A stretch of 13,218 nt of DNA. It comes from Bacteroidota bacterium. GTDB taxonomy: Bacteria > Bacteroidota > Bacteroidia > Flavobacteriales > Flavobacteriaceae. The DNA is taken from contig JAEZGB010000006.1 in NCBI GenBank assembly GCA_023437485.1, positions 1 to 13,218 of the forward strand. The letters run 5' to 3'. Positions 1 through 7,644 of the stretch are shown here, in pieces (position 1 is the first letter of the stretch; every line of letters begins with the position of its first letter). Made by a program: the position numbers and the translations under genes. The notes under the pieces were generated by a model. The model ran no database searches and was not told the origin of the DNA. It saw only the letters and a program-made list of their open reading frames with translations.

Positions 1-457
1 CAAAACCACCGCCGATCGAATAGTAGGTCTCGGCGAAGGAATTCCCATCAGTGAAGTACGCGGTAAAAGTCAGGCCGTTGGCGTGGAATGGAAGAAAATT
101 TTTGTTGAAGACAATATCGGTGAGAAAAGTAAAAGGGATCGCGGTCCCGGGTTCCGGCCTGATCTCGCCATTGAGGTGGATTGAATCAATAATCCCCGAA
201 ATTCCTGCCACGGGGATAAATTCAGGGTCCTGTCCGCTTAGCCCGAGCATTATGGCAAGGTCCGTGGCATGGCCTTTCCCGGTTAGGGAGAGCGATCCAA
301 AAAGATCGGTCCTGATGCGGATGCAAGCTTGCAATTTGCCGGCTTCGCGCAGTTCGGCCAGGAAACGCTGTGCCGCGCGCCACGGTCCAAGGGTATGGGA
401 ACTGGAAGGGCCGACGCCAATCTTGAGCATGTCAAACACCGAAATTGCTTCCTGCAT
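1..457 (-). CDS. sdaA: L-serine dehydratase (L-serine ammonia-lyase), N-terminal part, cut by window edge
   Basis: Translating the minus strand from the ATG at 457-455 gives 152 codons with no stop before the window edge. The protein opens with SVFDMLKIGVGPSSSHTLGP (residues 6-25), the signature of the beta domain of iron-sulfur L-serine dehydratases, and later has ETYYSIGGGF where the window stops. The family deaminates L-serine to pyruvate and ammonia in the cytoplasm using a [4Fe-4S] cluster. The cluster cysteines lie in the C-terminal alpha domain and are off-window, so catalytic completeness cannot be judged. The start fits the family's N terminus exactly. The gene lies 67 bp downstream of the histidine kinase stop on the same strand but has its own TATATTTG box (473-480), so it is probably transcribed separately. 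Bacteroidetes usually carry the single-chain form of about 470 residues. The family call is firm; single-chain versus split-subunit form is inference. Confidence 0.93.
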   Translation of the reverse strand, partial: MQEAISVFDMLKIGVGPSSSHTLGPWRAAQRFLAELREAGKLQACIRIRTDLFGSLSLTGKGHATDLAIMLGLSGQDPEFIPVAGISGIIDSIHLNGEIRPEPGTAIPFTFLTDIVFNKNFLPFHANGLTFTAYFTDGNSFAETYYSIGGGF

Positions 458-472
458 GGCAAAGAATTTTTG

Positions 473-480
473 CAAATATA
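473..480 (-). promoter_or_regulatory. Bacteroidetes -7 promoter box (TAnnTTTG) of sdaA
   Basis: The minus strand reads TATATTTG here, an exact match to the Bacteroidetes primary sigma -7 consensus TAnnTTTG. It ends 15 nt before the sdaA ATG. No clean TTG/TTTG -33 element lies 19-21 nt upstream; the nearest is TTTAC about 20 nt away. If it is real, the 5' leader would be only about 10 nt. Confidence 0.5.
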
Positions 481-524
481 GCGCAACCTGATGATGTAAA
501 TGCAGTGCGGGAACTTTAGCGCGA

Positions 525-2519
525 TCAGGCCAGCGGAAGCGTCAGGTGGAAACACGACCCTTCGCCTTCACGTCCTTCGGCCGATATTTCGCCGTGGTGC
601 CGCCTTACGATCTTCCGGCAAAGGGCCAGGCCGAGACCGGTTCCTTCAAAACGGTCCTTGGGGTTAAGGCGGGAAAAGACTGCAAACATTTGTTCGGCGT
701 ATTCCTGCTTGAACCCGATTCCATTATCGCGCAGGGTAATCCGAACAAATTTCAAGTCTTGTCGATGCTCGTTCATGGCGGGAGGGGCAGCCGGTTCAAC
801 GCCGATCGAGATATGCGGAGGGGTTCCGGGGCGTGAAAATTTGAGCGAATTGTTGATCAGGTTATAAAAGAGCTGATGCAACAAAAGCGGCATCCCGCAA
901 AGGTCTGGTAAGTTGCCGTATTCAATTGTTGCTCCCTTTTGGATGATGGCGAGTTCAAGATCGTTCTGCACGTCTGAAAGAATGTTTTCCAGCGAAACCC
1001 GTTCAAACTGCTTTTCTTCGGTCGCGAGCGTCGAATAGTTCAAAACGCCTTCGATCATGGTGGACATCCGCTTGGCGGCCAGTTCTATTTTTTCAAGATA
1101 GAGTTTTCCGCGCGGGGTTAGTTTGTCGCCCTGCTCATGCTGGAGGATGTCGCTAAAAGTCGCGATTTTCCTGAGCGGCTCCTTTAAATCATGAGAGGCC
1201 ACATGCGCAAACTGATGCAGATCGTCGTTGGAACGTTTCAGCTCCTCAGTGCGAAGCTTCACCCGACGCTCCATGTCGCGGCTATATCGGCTGAGTTCGT
1301 TTTTCATCTGTACGATCGACTTGCTAAGACTGTCATTTTGGCCCCGGGGGCTCAGGGGAATTTCAAAGTTTCCGGTGCCAATGGCAACCGCAGCCCGGGC
1401 AATCGCCTGATTGTGGCGGTCGATCTCGGCAATCGATTTTGCGAGTTTTCCGATACTGTCATCTGATTCAACCCGGATGTCCACACCGGTTTCGCCCTCA
1501 GCTATTTTTTCGGCTGCGATGCGAAGGCGTTTGAGGGTCAGGCCAATAACATAGGTCACGTAGAGAACGGCCACCAACATCAATAACATCGCCACGGAAA
1601 GGATGATCAGCGCCTGTTGCCTGTTCCATCGTTCACGCTCATAAATCCCGGCTATTGCCACACTTACCCGTTCCCGGACTTTGGCCTGCAAACGCCGAAG
1701 GTCATCGGCACCTTTCTCAGAAACGGTGAGCCACTGGCGGGCGTCATAGGTATCGTCAAACTTAAAAGTGCCAAAAAGCTTGTTGATATAATCCAAGGTC
1801 GGCTTTAGCGCGGTGGTGTCGGCCACACTGTTGAACTCCTCCAGGACCTGGGGCGATGCCTTGTGCGAAAGTTCGGTTTTGTAGGAATTCAATACATCGT
1901 AGGTCCCCACCGTGCCAATCAGGGTCTCGACCATGTACTGCCGTGTATGGAGCACGTTGTAGATGTTGCTGTTGATGATGCTCAGGTAAGTAATCATTTC
2001 CGACAGGATCTTTTGTGCCTGTAGGTCATTGTAAACATTTTCAAGGTAAGCGGTATTTCCCGGCGGCAAAGTGTTAAGGGTGTTCATCCGGAAGATGCAA
2101 TTCGAGAAATAGTGCATGATTTCATTTGGCCCCGTCTTGCTTGAATCAATTTTGGCTCGCAGCTGATCCAGCTCGCCGAGCTTGGTATAATGTGTAAATC
2201 CTTCAATCGAGGGGTCTTTGCTTTTGGTGAGCCTGTCAATAAAAGCATCGGTACGCGGTCGTTGGAGCAAGAGGTTTGCGTGCCGCTCTCCCGTCAGGGC
2301 GAAATCCAGCGAATATTGCCGTTCGTCCTGCAGGGATTCTATCAGTCCGTTTATATTGCCAGATTCACGGATAAAACCCTGGTAATTCTCCAGGATTCTC
2401 ATTTTTTCACCAGATTGCCGGTATGCTTCGAGGCTAAGATAAACCACAAAGCAAAACGGGATCAGGCCAATTATCAGGAGTTTGGCTTGCAGCGGCAAAC
2501 GTTGGATCAGTCGGTTCAT
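525..2519 (-). CDS. NIT-like sensor histidine kinase with HAMP, HisKA and HATPase domains
   Basis: A 664-residue inner-membrane two-component kinase. TM1 spans about 13-33. An all-alpha extracytoplasmic domain of about 55-295 resembles the NIT (nitrate/nitrite-sensing) family, with an LQDERQ helix followed by LLLQRPRTDAFIDRL. TM2 is about 303-328, followed by HAMP (about 328-380), a second HAMP-like segment (about 375-412) and a coiled coil to about 432. The HisKA phospho-acceptor is His443 in ASHDLKEPLRK. The ATPase shows an N box at 551-562 (Asn553, Asn557), a G1 box DNGIGF at 598-603 and a G2 box EGTGLGLAL at 625-633, so catalysis looks intact. It has no receiver domain, and no response regulator gene is in view. 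The gene starts 6 bp after the Gmad2 lipoprotein stop, so the two are almost certainly co-transcribed. The ligand is unknown; nitrate sensing should not be assumed from NIT-like architecture. Confidence 0.93.
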   Translation of the reverse strand: MNRLIQRLPLQAKLLIIGLIPFCFVVYLSLEAYRQSGEKMRILENYQGFIRESGNINGLIESLQDERQYSLDFALTGERHANLLLQRPRTDAFIDRLTKSKDPSIEGFTHYTKLGELDQLRAKIDSSKTGPNEIMHYFSNCIFRMNTLNTLPPGNTAYLENVYNDLQAQKILSEMITYLSIINSNIYNVLHTRQYMVETLIGTVGTYDVLNSYKTELSHKASPQVLEEFNSVADTTALKPTLDYINKLFGTFKFDDTYDARQWLTVSEKGADDLRRLQAKVRERVSVAIAGIYERERWNRQQALIILSVAMLLMLVAVLYVTYVIGLTLKRLRIAAEKIAEGETGVDIRVESDDSIGKLAKSIAEIDRHNQAIARAAVAIGTGNFEIPLSPRGQNDSLSKSIVQMKNELSRYSRDMERRVKLRTEELKRSNDDLHQFAHVASHDLKEPLRKIATFSDILQHEQGDKLTPRGKLYLEKIELAAKRMSTMIEGVLNYSTLATEEKQFERVSLENILSDVQNDLELAIIQKGATIEYGNLPDLCGMPLLLHQLFYNLINNSLKFSRPGTPPHISIGVEPAAPPAMNEHRQDLKFVRITLRDNGIGFKQEYAEQMFAVFSRLNPKDRFEGTGLGLALCRKIVRRHHGEISAEGREGEGSCFHLTLPLA

Positions 2520-2525
2520 GGTAGG

Positions 2526-2966
2526 TTAGTCGGGAAGTTTTACGGGCAATTCGTGGGTGCGCGATCCGTCTTTGGGGCTGGATTCAAACAGGATCAGGTG
2601 CAGGGTGCTGTTGGGCCTGGCTTTCTTTACTGAAACCGCGAAGGAGAAATTACCCCACTGGGGCGCTCCGGCGGTCGCAGTGGCAAATCCTTCGGCGAGT
2701 TGGTTGTGCCCGTCTTCCACGGAATATCCCAGAGTTGCTTCAAATACCCGTGCCTGTCCGGTAACTTGGTAGCCCTCAGAAGTCAGCCGTACGGCAACAT
2801 CGCGGAATCGTTCATTTGAGACCGGAATGGTGATGGATTCCGGAGCGGGAGGAAGCTCTACCGTTTTTTGGCCGGGCGGATCAGGAGTAGGGTCCATTGG
2901 GGGCTGCGGCTGCTTTTTGCAGGCAAGCAGCAACACTATTAAAAGGGCTGGTAGGAATCTAGTCAT
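2526..2966 (-). CDS. Gmad2 immunoglobulin-like domain lipoprotein
   Basis: A 146-residue secreted lipoprotein. I chose the ATG at 2966-2964 over an in-frame ATG 16 codons upstream because it starts the signal peptide MTRFLPALLIVLLLAC directly, with lipobox LLAC and Cys16 as the lipidation site. A proline-rich linker (about 19-42) leads to a C-terminal beta domain (about 58-145). That domain has VTGQARVFEATLGYSV and, near the end, FESSPKDGS, matching the Gmad2 Ig-like domain first noted in spore-germination proteins and common in envelope lipoproteins. The stop is 6 bp before the histidine kinase start, so both are likely one transcript. An accessory role for the kinase, such as a periplasmic partner or ligand binder, is an inference from this linkage only. 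The domain call is good; the function is unknown. Confidence 0.85.
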   Translation of the reverse strand: MTRFLPALLIVLLLACKKQPQPPMDPTPDPPGQKTVELPPAPESITIPVSNERFRDVAVRLTSEGYQVTGQARVFEATLGYSVEDGHNQLAEGFATATAGAPQWGNFSFAVSVKKARPNSTLHLILFESSPKDGSRTHELPVKLPD

Positions 2967-3015
2967 ATTGGCTAATATATAGATTTGCGGCAAATAATTG
3001 CCATTTAGTGCCAAG

Positions 3016-3036
3016 TTGTCAGCATGGGACTGACAA
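3016..3036. promoter_or_regulatory. Inverted repeat in the lipoprotein-dnaK divergent region, possible operator
   Basis: TTGTCAG and CTGACAA form a perfect 7-bp inverted repeat around a 7-bp spacer. It lies 20 bp upstream of the -24-like element of dnaK and about 50 bp upstream of the lipoprotein start. There is no T tract, so it is not a terminator. Its geometry fits a dimeric regulator site. It does not resemble the HrcA operator CIRCE. Confidence 0.5.
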
Positions 3037-3055
3037 TCGGGTTACATTGACTTGG

Positions 3056-3071
3056 TGGCACAATGATTGAC
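3056..3071 (+). promoter_or_regulatory. Sigma-54-like -24/-12 promoter of dnaK
   Basis: TGGCAC at 3056-3061, five bases, then TTGA at 3067-3070. This matches the RpoN consensus TGGCAC-N5-TTGC except for the last base, with the required GG-N10 spacing kept. A start about 12 nt after the -12 position would fall near 3082, giving a leader of about 33 nt before the dnaK ATG at 3115. No good TAnnTTTG box with a properly spaced -33 element was found in this region. This is a prediction from sequence alone. Confidence 0.45.
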
Positions 3072-3114
3072 AAACCGCCGCAAATTTTTGGACAAACTTT
3101 TAAATTACAATAAA

Positions 3115-5001
3115 ATGGGTAAAATCATCGGAATTGACTTGGGTACTACCAACTCCTGCGTTTCAGTTATGGAGGGAAGCGAGGCGGTCGTAATCCCAAA
3201 TTCAGAAGGAAAAAGAACAACGCCGTCGGTCATCGGATTTGTTGAAGGCGGCGAAATCAAGGTGGGTGACCCGGCCAAGCGCCAGGCGGTTACCAATCCA
3301 ACCAAGACCGTCGCGTCGGTAAAACGATTTATGGGCCATACCTATAATGAAGTTTCGGAAGAGGCCAAACGAGTTCCCTACAAGGTGGTCAAAGGCGACA
3401 ACAACACCCCGCGCGTGGATATTGACGGAAGGCTTTATACACCGCAGGAACTTTCGGCCATGACACTTCAAAAAATGAAGAAAACTGCCGAGGATTACCT
3501 GGGACAGAGCGTGAACGAGGCCGTGATCACCGTACCGGCTTACTTTAACGACGCTCAGCGCCAGGCGACCAAGGAAGCGGGTGAGATCGCGGGGCTGAAA
3601 GTTATGCGTATCATCAACGAACCCACCGCCGCCGCATTGGCTTACGGGCTTGACAAAAAGGGCAAGGACCAAAAGATTGCCGTTTATGATTTGGGTGGAG
3701 GAACTTTCGATATCTCGATTCTGGAATTGGGCGACGGTGTATTTGAAGTACTTTCGACCAACGGCGACACGCATCTTGGTGGAGACGATTTTGATCAGGT
3801 GATCATTGACTGGCTGGCCGATGAATTCAAATCAGAGGAAGGTATTGACCTTCGTCAGGATCCGATGTCATTGCAGCGTTTAAAAGAGGCTGCTGAAAAG
3901 GCGAAGATCGAACTTTCATCGTCATCGGAAACCGAAATCAACCTGCCTTATGTCACAGCTACCGCAACCGGACCAAAGCACCTTGTGAAGAAATTGTCGC
4001 GTTCCAAGTTTGAGCAACTTGCCGATTCGCTTGTGAAGCGTTCCATGGAACCGGTTGCCAAGGCACTCAAGGATGCAGGAATCTCCAAATCAGATATCGA
4101 CGAAGTAATCCTGGTAGGGGGGTCGACACGGATCCCAAGAATCCAGGAAGAAGTAGAGAAGTTCTTCGGTAAAAAGCCTTCCAAAGGCGTGAACCCCGAT
4201 GAGGTTGTGGCCATTGGCGCGGCGATCCAGGGAGGTGTGCTCTCAGGAGATGTGAAAGACGTACTTCTGCTTGACGTTACGCCGCTTTCACTTGGTATAG
4301 AAACAATGGGAGGCGTGATGACCAAACTCATCGAGGCGAACACCACCATCCCAACCAAGAAATCCCAGGTGTTTTCAACTGCCGCCGATTCGCAGCCAAG
4401 CGTGGAAATCCACGTGTTGCAGGGCGAGCGCGCCATGGCGTCCGACAACAAGACCATCGGGCGTTTTCACCTTGACGGAATCCCACCGGCGCCGCGCGGT
4501 GTTCCCCAAATCGAAGTGACTTTTGACATTGACGCCAACGGTATCATTAAGGTATCGGCAACTGATAAAGGAACCGGCAAATCGCATGACATCCGCATCG
4601 AAGCCTCATCGGGTCTTACCCAGGAAGAAATCGAAAGGATGAAAAAGGACGCCGAGGCCAATGCCGAATCAGACCGTCAGGCGAAGGAGCGTGCCGATAA
4701 GCTCAACGAGGCCGACAGCATGATTTTCCAGACCGAGAGTCAACTCAAGGAACTGGGAGATAAGCTTTCGGATACTAACAAACAGGCCATTGAACAGTCC
4801 CTGTCGGAACTCAAAACAGCCTTTGAAAGCAAGGACGTGGCCACGATCCAGCCGGCGCTTGACAAGATCAATGAAGCCTGGAAGAATGCTTCGGAGGATA
4901 TGTACAAGCAGGGCGGGGAAGGCCCTGAGCAGGCACAGCCTGAATCAAATTCACAAGGTTCAGGCGATGTCCAGGACGTGGATTATGAAGAAGTGAAATA
5001 A
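3115..5001 (+). CDS. dnaK: Chaperone protein DnaK (Hsp70)
   Basis: A full-length Hsp70 of 628 residues. The true start is the ATG at 3115 (MGKIIGIDLGTTNS); an in-frame TTG 16 codons upstream only adds a non-family extension. The nucleotide-binding domain (about 1-382) shows the phosphate-1 loop IGIDLGTTNS at 5-14, VITVPAYFNDAQRQAT, the phosphate-2 loop YDLGGGTFDIS and the adenosine motif VGGSTRIP. The interdomain linker VLLLDVTPLSLG is at 383-394, followed by the beta substrate-binding domain, the helical lid, a low-complexity tail and a DYEEVK end. It uses ATP to bind and release unfolded cytoplasmic proteins with DnaJ and GrpE. Neither partner gene is adjacent. A terminator 21 bp after the stop and a divergent gene upstream suggest a single-gene transcript. 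Regulation may involve the sigma-54-like element and inverted repeat upstream. The identity is certain. Confidence 0.99.
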   Translation: MGKIIGIDLGTTNSCVSVMEGSEAVVIPNSEGKRTTPSVIGFVEGGEIKVGDPAKRQAVTNPTKTVASVKRFMGHTYNEVSEEAKRVPYKVVKGDNNTPRVDIDGRLYTPQELSAMTLQKMKKTAEDYLGQSVNEAVITVPAYFNDAQRQATKEAGEIAGLKVMRIINEPTAAALAYGLDKKGKDQKIAVYDLGGGTFDISILELGDGVFEVLSTNGDTHLGGDDFDQVIIDWLADEFKSEEGIDLRQDPMSLQRLKEAAEKAKIELSSSSETEINLPYVTATATGPKHLVKKLSRSKFEQLADSLVKRSMEPVAKALKDAGISKSDIDEVILVGGSTRIPRIQEEVEKFFGKKPSKGVNPDEVVAIGAAIQGGVLSGDVKDVLLLDVTPLSLGIETMGGVMTKLIEANTTIPTKKSQVFSTAADSQPSVEIHVLQGERAMASDNKTIGRFHLDGIPPAPRGVPQIEVTFDIDANGIIKVSATDKGTGKSHDIRIEASSGLTQEEIERMKKDAEANAESDRQAKERADKLNEADSMIFQTESQLKELGDKLSDTNKQAIEQSLSELKTAFESKDVATIQPALDKINEAWKNASEDMYKQGGEGPEQAQPESNSQGSGDVQDVDYEEVK

Positions 5002-5021
5002 ATTCAAGGTTTATAAAAATG

Positions 5022-5051
5022 ACCCGGGACGAAAGTTCCGGGTTTTTTTTT
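5022..5051 (+). terminator. Rho-independent terminator of dnaK
   Basis: ACCCGGGAC (5022-5030), GAAA tetraloop (5031-5034) and GTTCCGGGT (5035-5043) form a 9-bp stem with one G-U pair in the RNA. A run of nine T (5043-5051) follows. It lies 21 bp after the dnaK stop. Confidence 0.92.
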
Positions 5052-5446
5052 GCCATAATCGCTCGGTTGCGCTATTTTCTGTTCATGCAGCCTGCCTGCG
5101 TCAATTTTTATCTACTCGTCCGCCGACAGTCAGTCTGCAAATTATGCCAGGCTTATATCACTTTGGCCAAATTCATGTATAATCCTTAAATGTCAGATAA
5201 AATCATTAGCAATTATCAATTGTTCTTCGGCCACAGAAAGCGCTGATTTGTAAGAAAATTAGCTTATACAAACATAAATTTGTGTAGTTCATCGATTTTT
5301 TTTGGCACTTAAACGGTGTTTCGCCTAATATTGTCTCAACAAAACGACAACGTTCTTATTAAAGTGTTTGCCCCACATCTACTTTAATTTAATCTTAATC
5401 ACCCTTAAAACAGTTTGCCCCACAATCTGCTTTAAACTAACCTACG
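5052..5446 (+). other. Long AT-rich non-coding region and leader of the CAP lipoprotein gene
   Basis: This 395-bp stretch has no convincing open reading frame on either strand. A TAAATTTG box at 5275-5282 matches the Bacteroidetes -7 consensus. The nearest TTTG (5247-5250) is 24 bp upstream, slightly longer than usual spacing. If this is the promoter, the leader of the CAP gene would be about 155 nt and would contain the two GTTTGCCCCACA repeats described separately. I recognise no riboswitch or small RNA. Confidence 0.45.
5366..5435 (+). repeat. Two-copy imperfect direct repeat upstream of the CAP gene
   Basis: GTTTGCCCCACATCTACTTT at 5366-5385 recurs as GTTTGCCCCACAATCTGCTT at 5413-5432. 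Both are followed by TTAA-type sequence, giving about 22-23-bp units with one inserted A and one A/G change. The copies are spaced 47 bp apart, about 4.5 helical turns. The second ends 11 bp before the CAP start codon. Possible roles are paired regulator sites, a leader RNA motif or a local duplication. Confidence 0.6.
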
Positions 5447-5950
5447 ATGACTATGAAAACAAATTTGCTAAAATCAGTACTGTCTCTGACACTTGCTTTT
5501 ACAATGTTTTCCTGCTCGCCTGATTCGGCCGAGGGATCTTCTTCAAATTCCCGCCTTATCGAGGAGTACTCTTATGACAATGACGAACTCGCGCTCTCTG
5601 ACCTGATCAATGAGCACCGTGAAAGCCTTGGGCTCAACGCGCTGCAAACCGTCAACCACGTCTCCTACAAGTCAGAGGAGCACAACAACTACATGATAGT
5701 CAACAATGTTGTAAACCACGATTACTTTGCCCAACGTTCGCAAAATATCATCGAAGTACTTGGCGCGGTTAAAGTAAATGAAAATGTGGCCTACAATTAC
5801 ATGACCCCGCAGGGTGCGCTGAATGCCTGGCTTTCCAGCCCTGGGCATAGAGCCAATATCGAAGGCGATTTTACCCACTTTGGTATCTCGGTTTCCATCA
5901 ATCCTGAAAACGGACGAAAATATTACACTAACATCTTTGTAAAAAAATAA
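5447..5950 (+). CDS. CAP (SCP/PR-1 family) domain lipoprotein
   Basis: A 167-residue exported protein. A second in-frame ATG at 5453 (MKTNLLKS) is an equally good start. The signal peptide ends in FTMFSC, so Cys23 is the probable lipidated residue, although the lipobox is loose (Met at -3, Phe at -2). After a Ser-rich linker, residues about 47-165 form a CAP domain like those of the bacterial YkwD type. The signatures are LINEHRESLGL, NHDYF with His91, NENVAYN with Glu112, SSPGHRANI with His134, and THFGISVS. The conserved cavity His and Glu residues are therefore present. The molecular role of bacterial CAP proteins is poorly known; envelope or surface location is inferred from the lipoprotein signal. 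It stands alone, with a long leader and its own terminator. Confidence 0.9.
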   Translation: MTMKTNLLKSVLSLTLAFTMFSCSPDSAEGSSSNSRLIEEYSYDNDELALSDLINEHRESLGLNALQTVNHVSYKSEEHNNYMIVNNVVNHDYFAQRSQNIIEVLGAVKVNENVAYNYMTPQGALNAWLSSPGHRANIEGDFTHFGISVSINPENGRKYYTNIFVKK

Positions 5951-5989
5951 TTGATTGGGTAGAATTGATTGTGTTTTGTTTTGACTAAG

Positions 5990-6014
5990 AACCACCCCTT
6001 GCGGGTGGTTTTTT
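5990..6014 (+). terminator. Rho-independent terminator of the CAP gene
   Basis: AACCACCC (5990-5997) and GGGTGGTT (6003-6010) form a perfect 8-bp stem around a CTTGC loop, ending in six T (6009-6014). It lies 39 bp after the CAP stop codon. Confidence 0.9.
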
Positions 6015-6127
6015 AAGGCCTGTCTCTCTCTCTCCCTTGGCCCAAAACTGATCAAAGCTGCCCCGCCATCCTCCGGAAGTGTCAATCCGGTCGGCAAATT
6101 TTGAAATACTCACTTAATTATCGCAAC

Positions 6128-7480
6128 ATGAAACAGAAGTACTTTTTGGGGCTTTTACTATTCAACCTCTCTTGTGCATTTGCCCAGTACGGTATCATCG
6201 ATCTTTCGCTAAACCCCGGAAGCGGAGCCGACAACACCATCCAAACCCTGGCGCTCCAGGCCGATTCCAAAATCATTGCCGGCGGCGATTTTCTCTCTTT
6301 TGACGGTACGGCCAAAAAGCGGCTGGTGCGGCTTAATGAAGATGGCAGCATCGACCCTACCTTTAGCATCGGCACCGGTTTCAACAAATTGGTGACCTCG
6401 GTGATTGTGCAGCCGGATCAAAAAATCATTGTTACCGGCGAATTCACCGCTTACAACAACACCTCCAAAAAGCGTATCGTGCGGCTCAATCCGGACGGGA
6501 GCGCCGACAACACGTTTAATACCGGCTATGGCGCAAATGGCGAGATTTACAGCGCCTATTTGCAGGATGATGGCAAGATTGTTATCGGCGGGGTCTTTAC
6601 TGCGGTAAATTGGATTGCCAAATCGGGAATCGCCAGGCTAAACGCCGATGGGAGCGTGGACTCGAGTTTTCACTTTGACGGACAAATTCAGGGTGTGACT
6701 GATATTAAGCGCTTGCCTGACGGGAAGTTCATCGTAAATGCGGTCAACAAGATCTATAAACTCAATTCGGATGGTACGATTGACTCCTCGTTCTACACCG
6801 GAGCGGGCACCGATCACCCGATACAATCAGTTCTTATCCAATCAAACGGTAAAATTATCCTCGGCGGTTATTTTACCGAGTATGACGGAATAACCTTTCA
6901 GCGGATCCTGCGTCTTGAAGCCGATGGAAATATCGATACTTCATTCTTTACTTCGTCAGGGGCCAACTACGGAGTCCTGGGAATCTCAGAACAACCGGAC
7001 GGAAACTTGCTGATTACGGGGCTTTTTTCAACTTTTAATGGATATCCCCGTGAAAAGGTTGCACGTCTGACCCCTGACGGAATCATTGACCTTACGCTGG
7101 ATCCGCAGCTCGGACCAAATAATGTGGTGCTCTTTCATGCCTTGCAACCTGATGGGCGCGTGGTCATTGCGGGCGACTTTAGTGACTATAACGGGGTTTC
7201 GCGAAACAGAATTGCGCGTATCCAGGCCTTCAATGCGCTCTCAACGGTTTCCGCGAGCCGCGATCGTGCCGCCTTCTATCCGAACCCTGCGGAACACAAC
7301 CTTACGTTTCATTTTCCCGACGCACATGTCAGCAGCCTGACTCTTGCTGATTTGACTGGAAAAGTGGTAATGGAGTCATTGGGCCATACCGCCGACGTTT
7401 CGGCCTTGCCAAAGGGACTTTATCTGGCAACCGCACAAACTGATCAGGGACCGGTTACGGCAAAAGTGATTAAGAACTAA
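6128..7480 (+). CDS. Secreted delta-60 repeat beta-propeller protein with T9SS type A sorting domain
   Basis: A 450-residue protein. I chose the ATG at 6128 (MKQKYFLGLLLFNLSCAFAQ) because it starts a typical signal peptide cleaved after Ala19. The frame opens 9 codons earlier, but that would put nine extra polar residues ahead of the signal. Seven delta-60 repeats follow, near 35-80, 85-130, 138-181, 187-222 (degenerate), 231-275, 281-325 and 332-370. They share phrases like LQPDGKIIIGGDFT, then RIARLNPDGSID and SF. They probably close into one beta-propeller. Residues about 382-450 (FYPNPAEHNLTF...LPKGLYLATA...KVIKN) are a type A C-terminal sorting domain, so the protein should cross the outer membrane by the T9SS and have this tail removed. 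No enzyme motif is seen; its ligand or role is unknown. It is monocistronic, between two terminators. Confidence 0.92.
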   Translation: MKQKYFLGLLLFNLSCAFAQYGIIDLSLNPGSGADNTIQTLALQADSKIIAGGDFLSFDGTAKKRLVRLNEDGSIDPTFSIGTGFNKLVTSVIVQPDQKIIVTGEFTAYNNTSKKRIVRLNPDGSADNTFNTGYGANGEIYSAYLQDDGKIVIGGVFTAVNWIAKSGIARLNADGSVDSSFHFDGQIQGVTDIKRLPDGKFIVNAVNKIYKLNSDGTIDSSFYTGAGTDHPIQSVLIQSNGKIILGGYFTEYDGITFQRILRLEADGNIDTSFFTSSGANYGVLGISEQPDGNLLITGLFSTFNGYPREKVARLTPDGIIDLTLDPQLGPNNVVLFHALQPDGRVVIAGDFSDYNGVSRNRIARIQAFNALSTVSASRDRAAFYPNPAEHNLTFHFPDAHVSSLTLADLTGKVVMESLGHTADVSALPKGLYLATAQTDQGPVTAKVIKN

Positions 7481-7546
7481 TAGCTGCGGCATCCACCCGG
7501 ATGCGCAAGAATAATTTTTTCCATTCTTCATACCCCCGAAGAACCT

Positions 7547-7572
7547 GGCGCCAGAAATGGCGCCTTTTTTTT
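7547..7572 (+). terminator. Rho-independent terminator of the delta-60 protein gene
   Basis: GGCGCC (7547-7552), a 6-nt loop AGAAAT and GGCGCC (7559-7564) form a 6-bp all-GC stem. Eight T (7565-7572) follow. It lies 66 bp after the stop codon. Confidence 0.85.
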
Positions 7573-7644
7573 ACCTGTACCTAGAAGATAAGGTTGGCAA
7601 GACCAAGATTACAGCGTTTTGGCGAAATTTGGTTTTGGTTCGAA

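Noticed and set aside
51..491. Plus-strand 146-codon open frame at the left edge
   Set aside because: It lies opposite the clearly recognisable serine dehydratase N terminus, and its translation has no family features.
2990..3003. Second sigma-54-like site on the minus strand (TGGCAATTATTTGC) before the lipoprotein gene
   Set aside because: The GG to GC spacing is nine rather than ten bases and the -24 box is weaker. RpoN promoters rarely tolerate this.
2967..3014. Upstream ATG extending the Gmad2 lipoprotein by 16 residues
   Set aside because: It would put polar residues before a perfect lipoprotein signal peptide that begins at the ATG at 2966.
3067..3114. In-frame TTG start giving DnaK a 16-residue N-terminal extension
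   Set aside because: The family starts at MGKIIGIDLG. The TTG is part of the sigma-54-like element, upstream of the likely transcript start.
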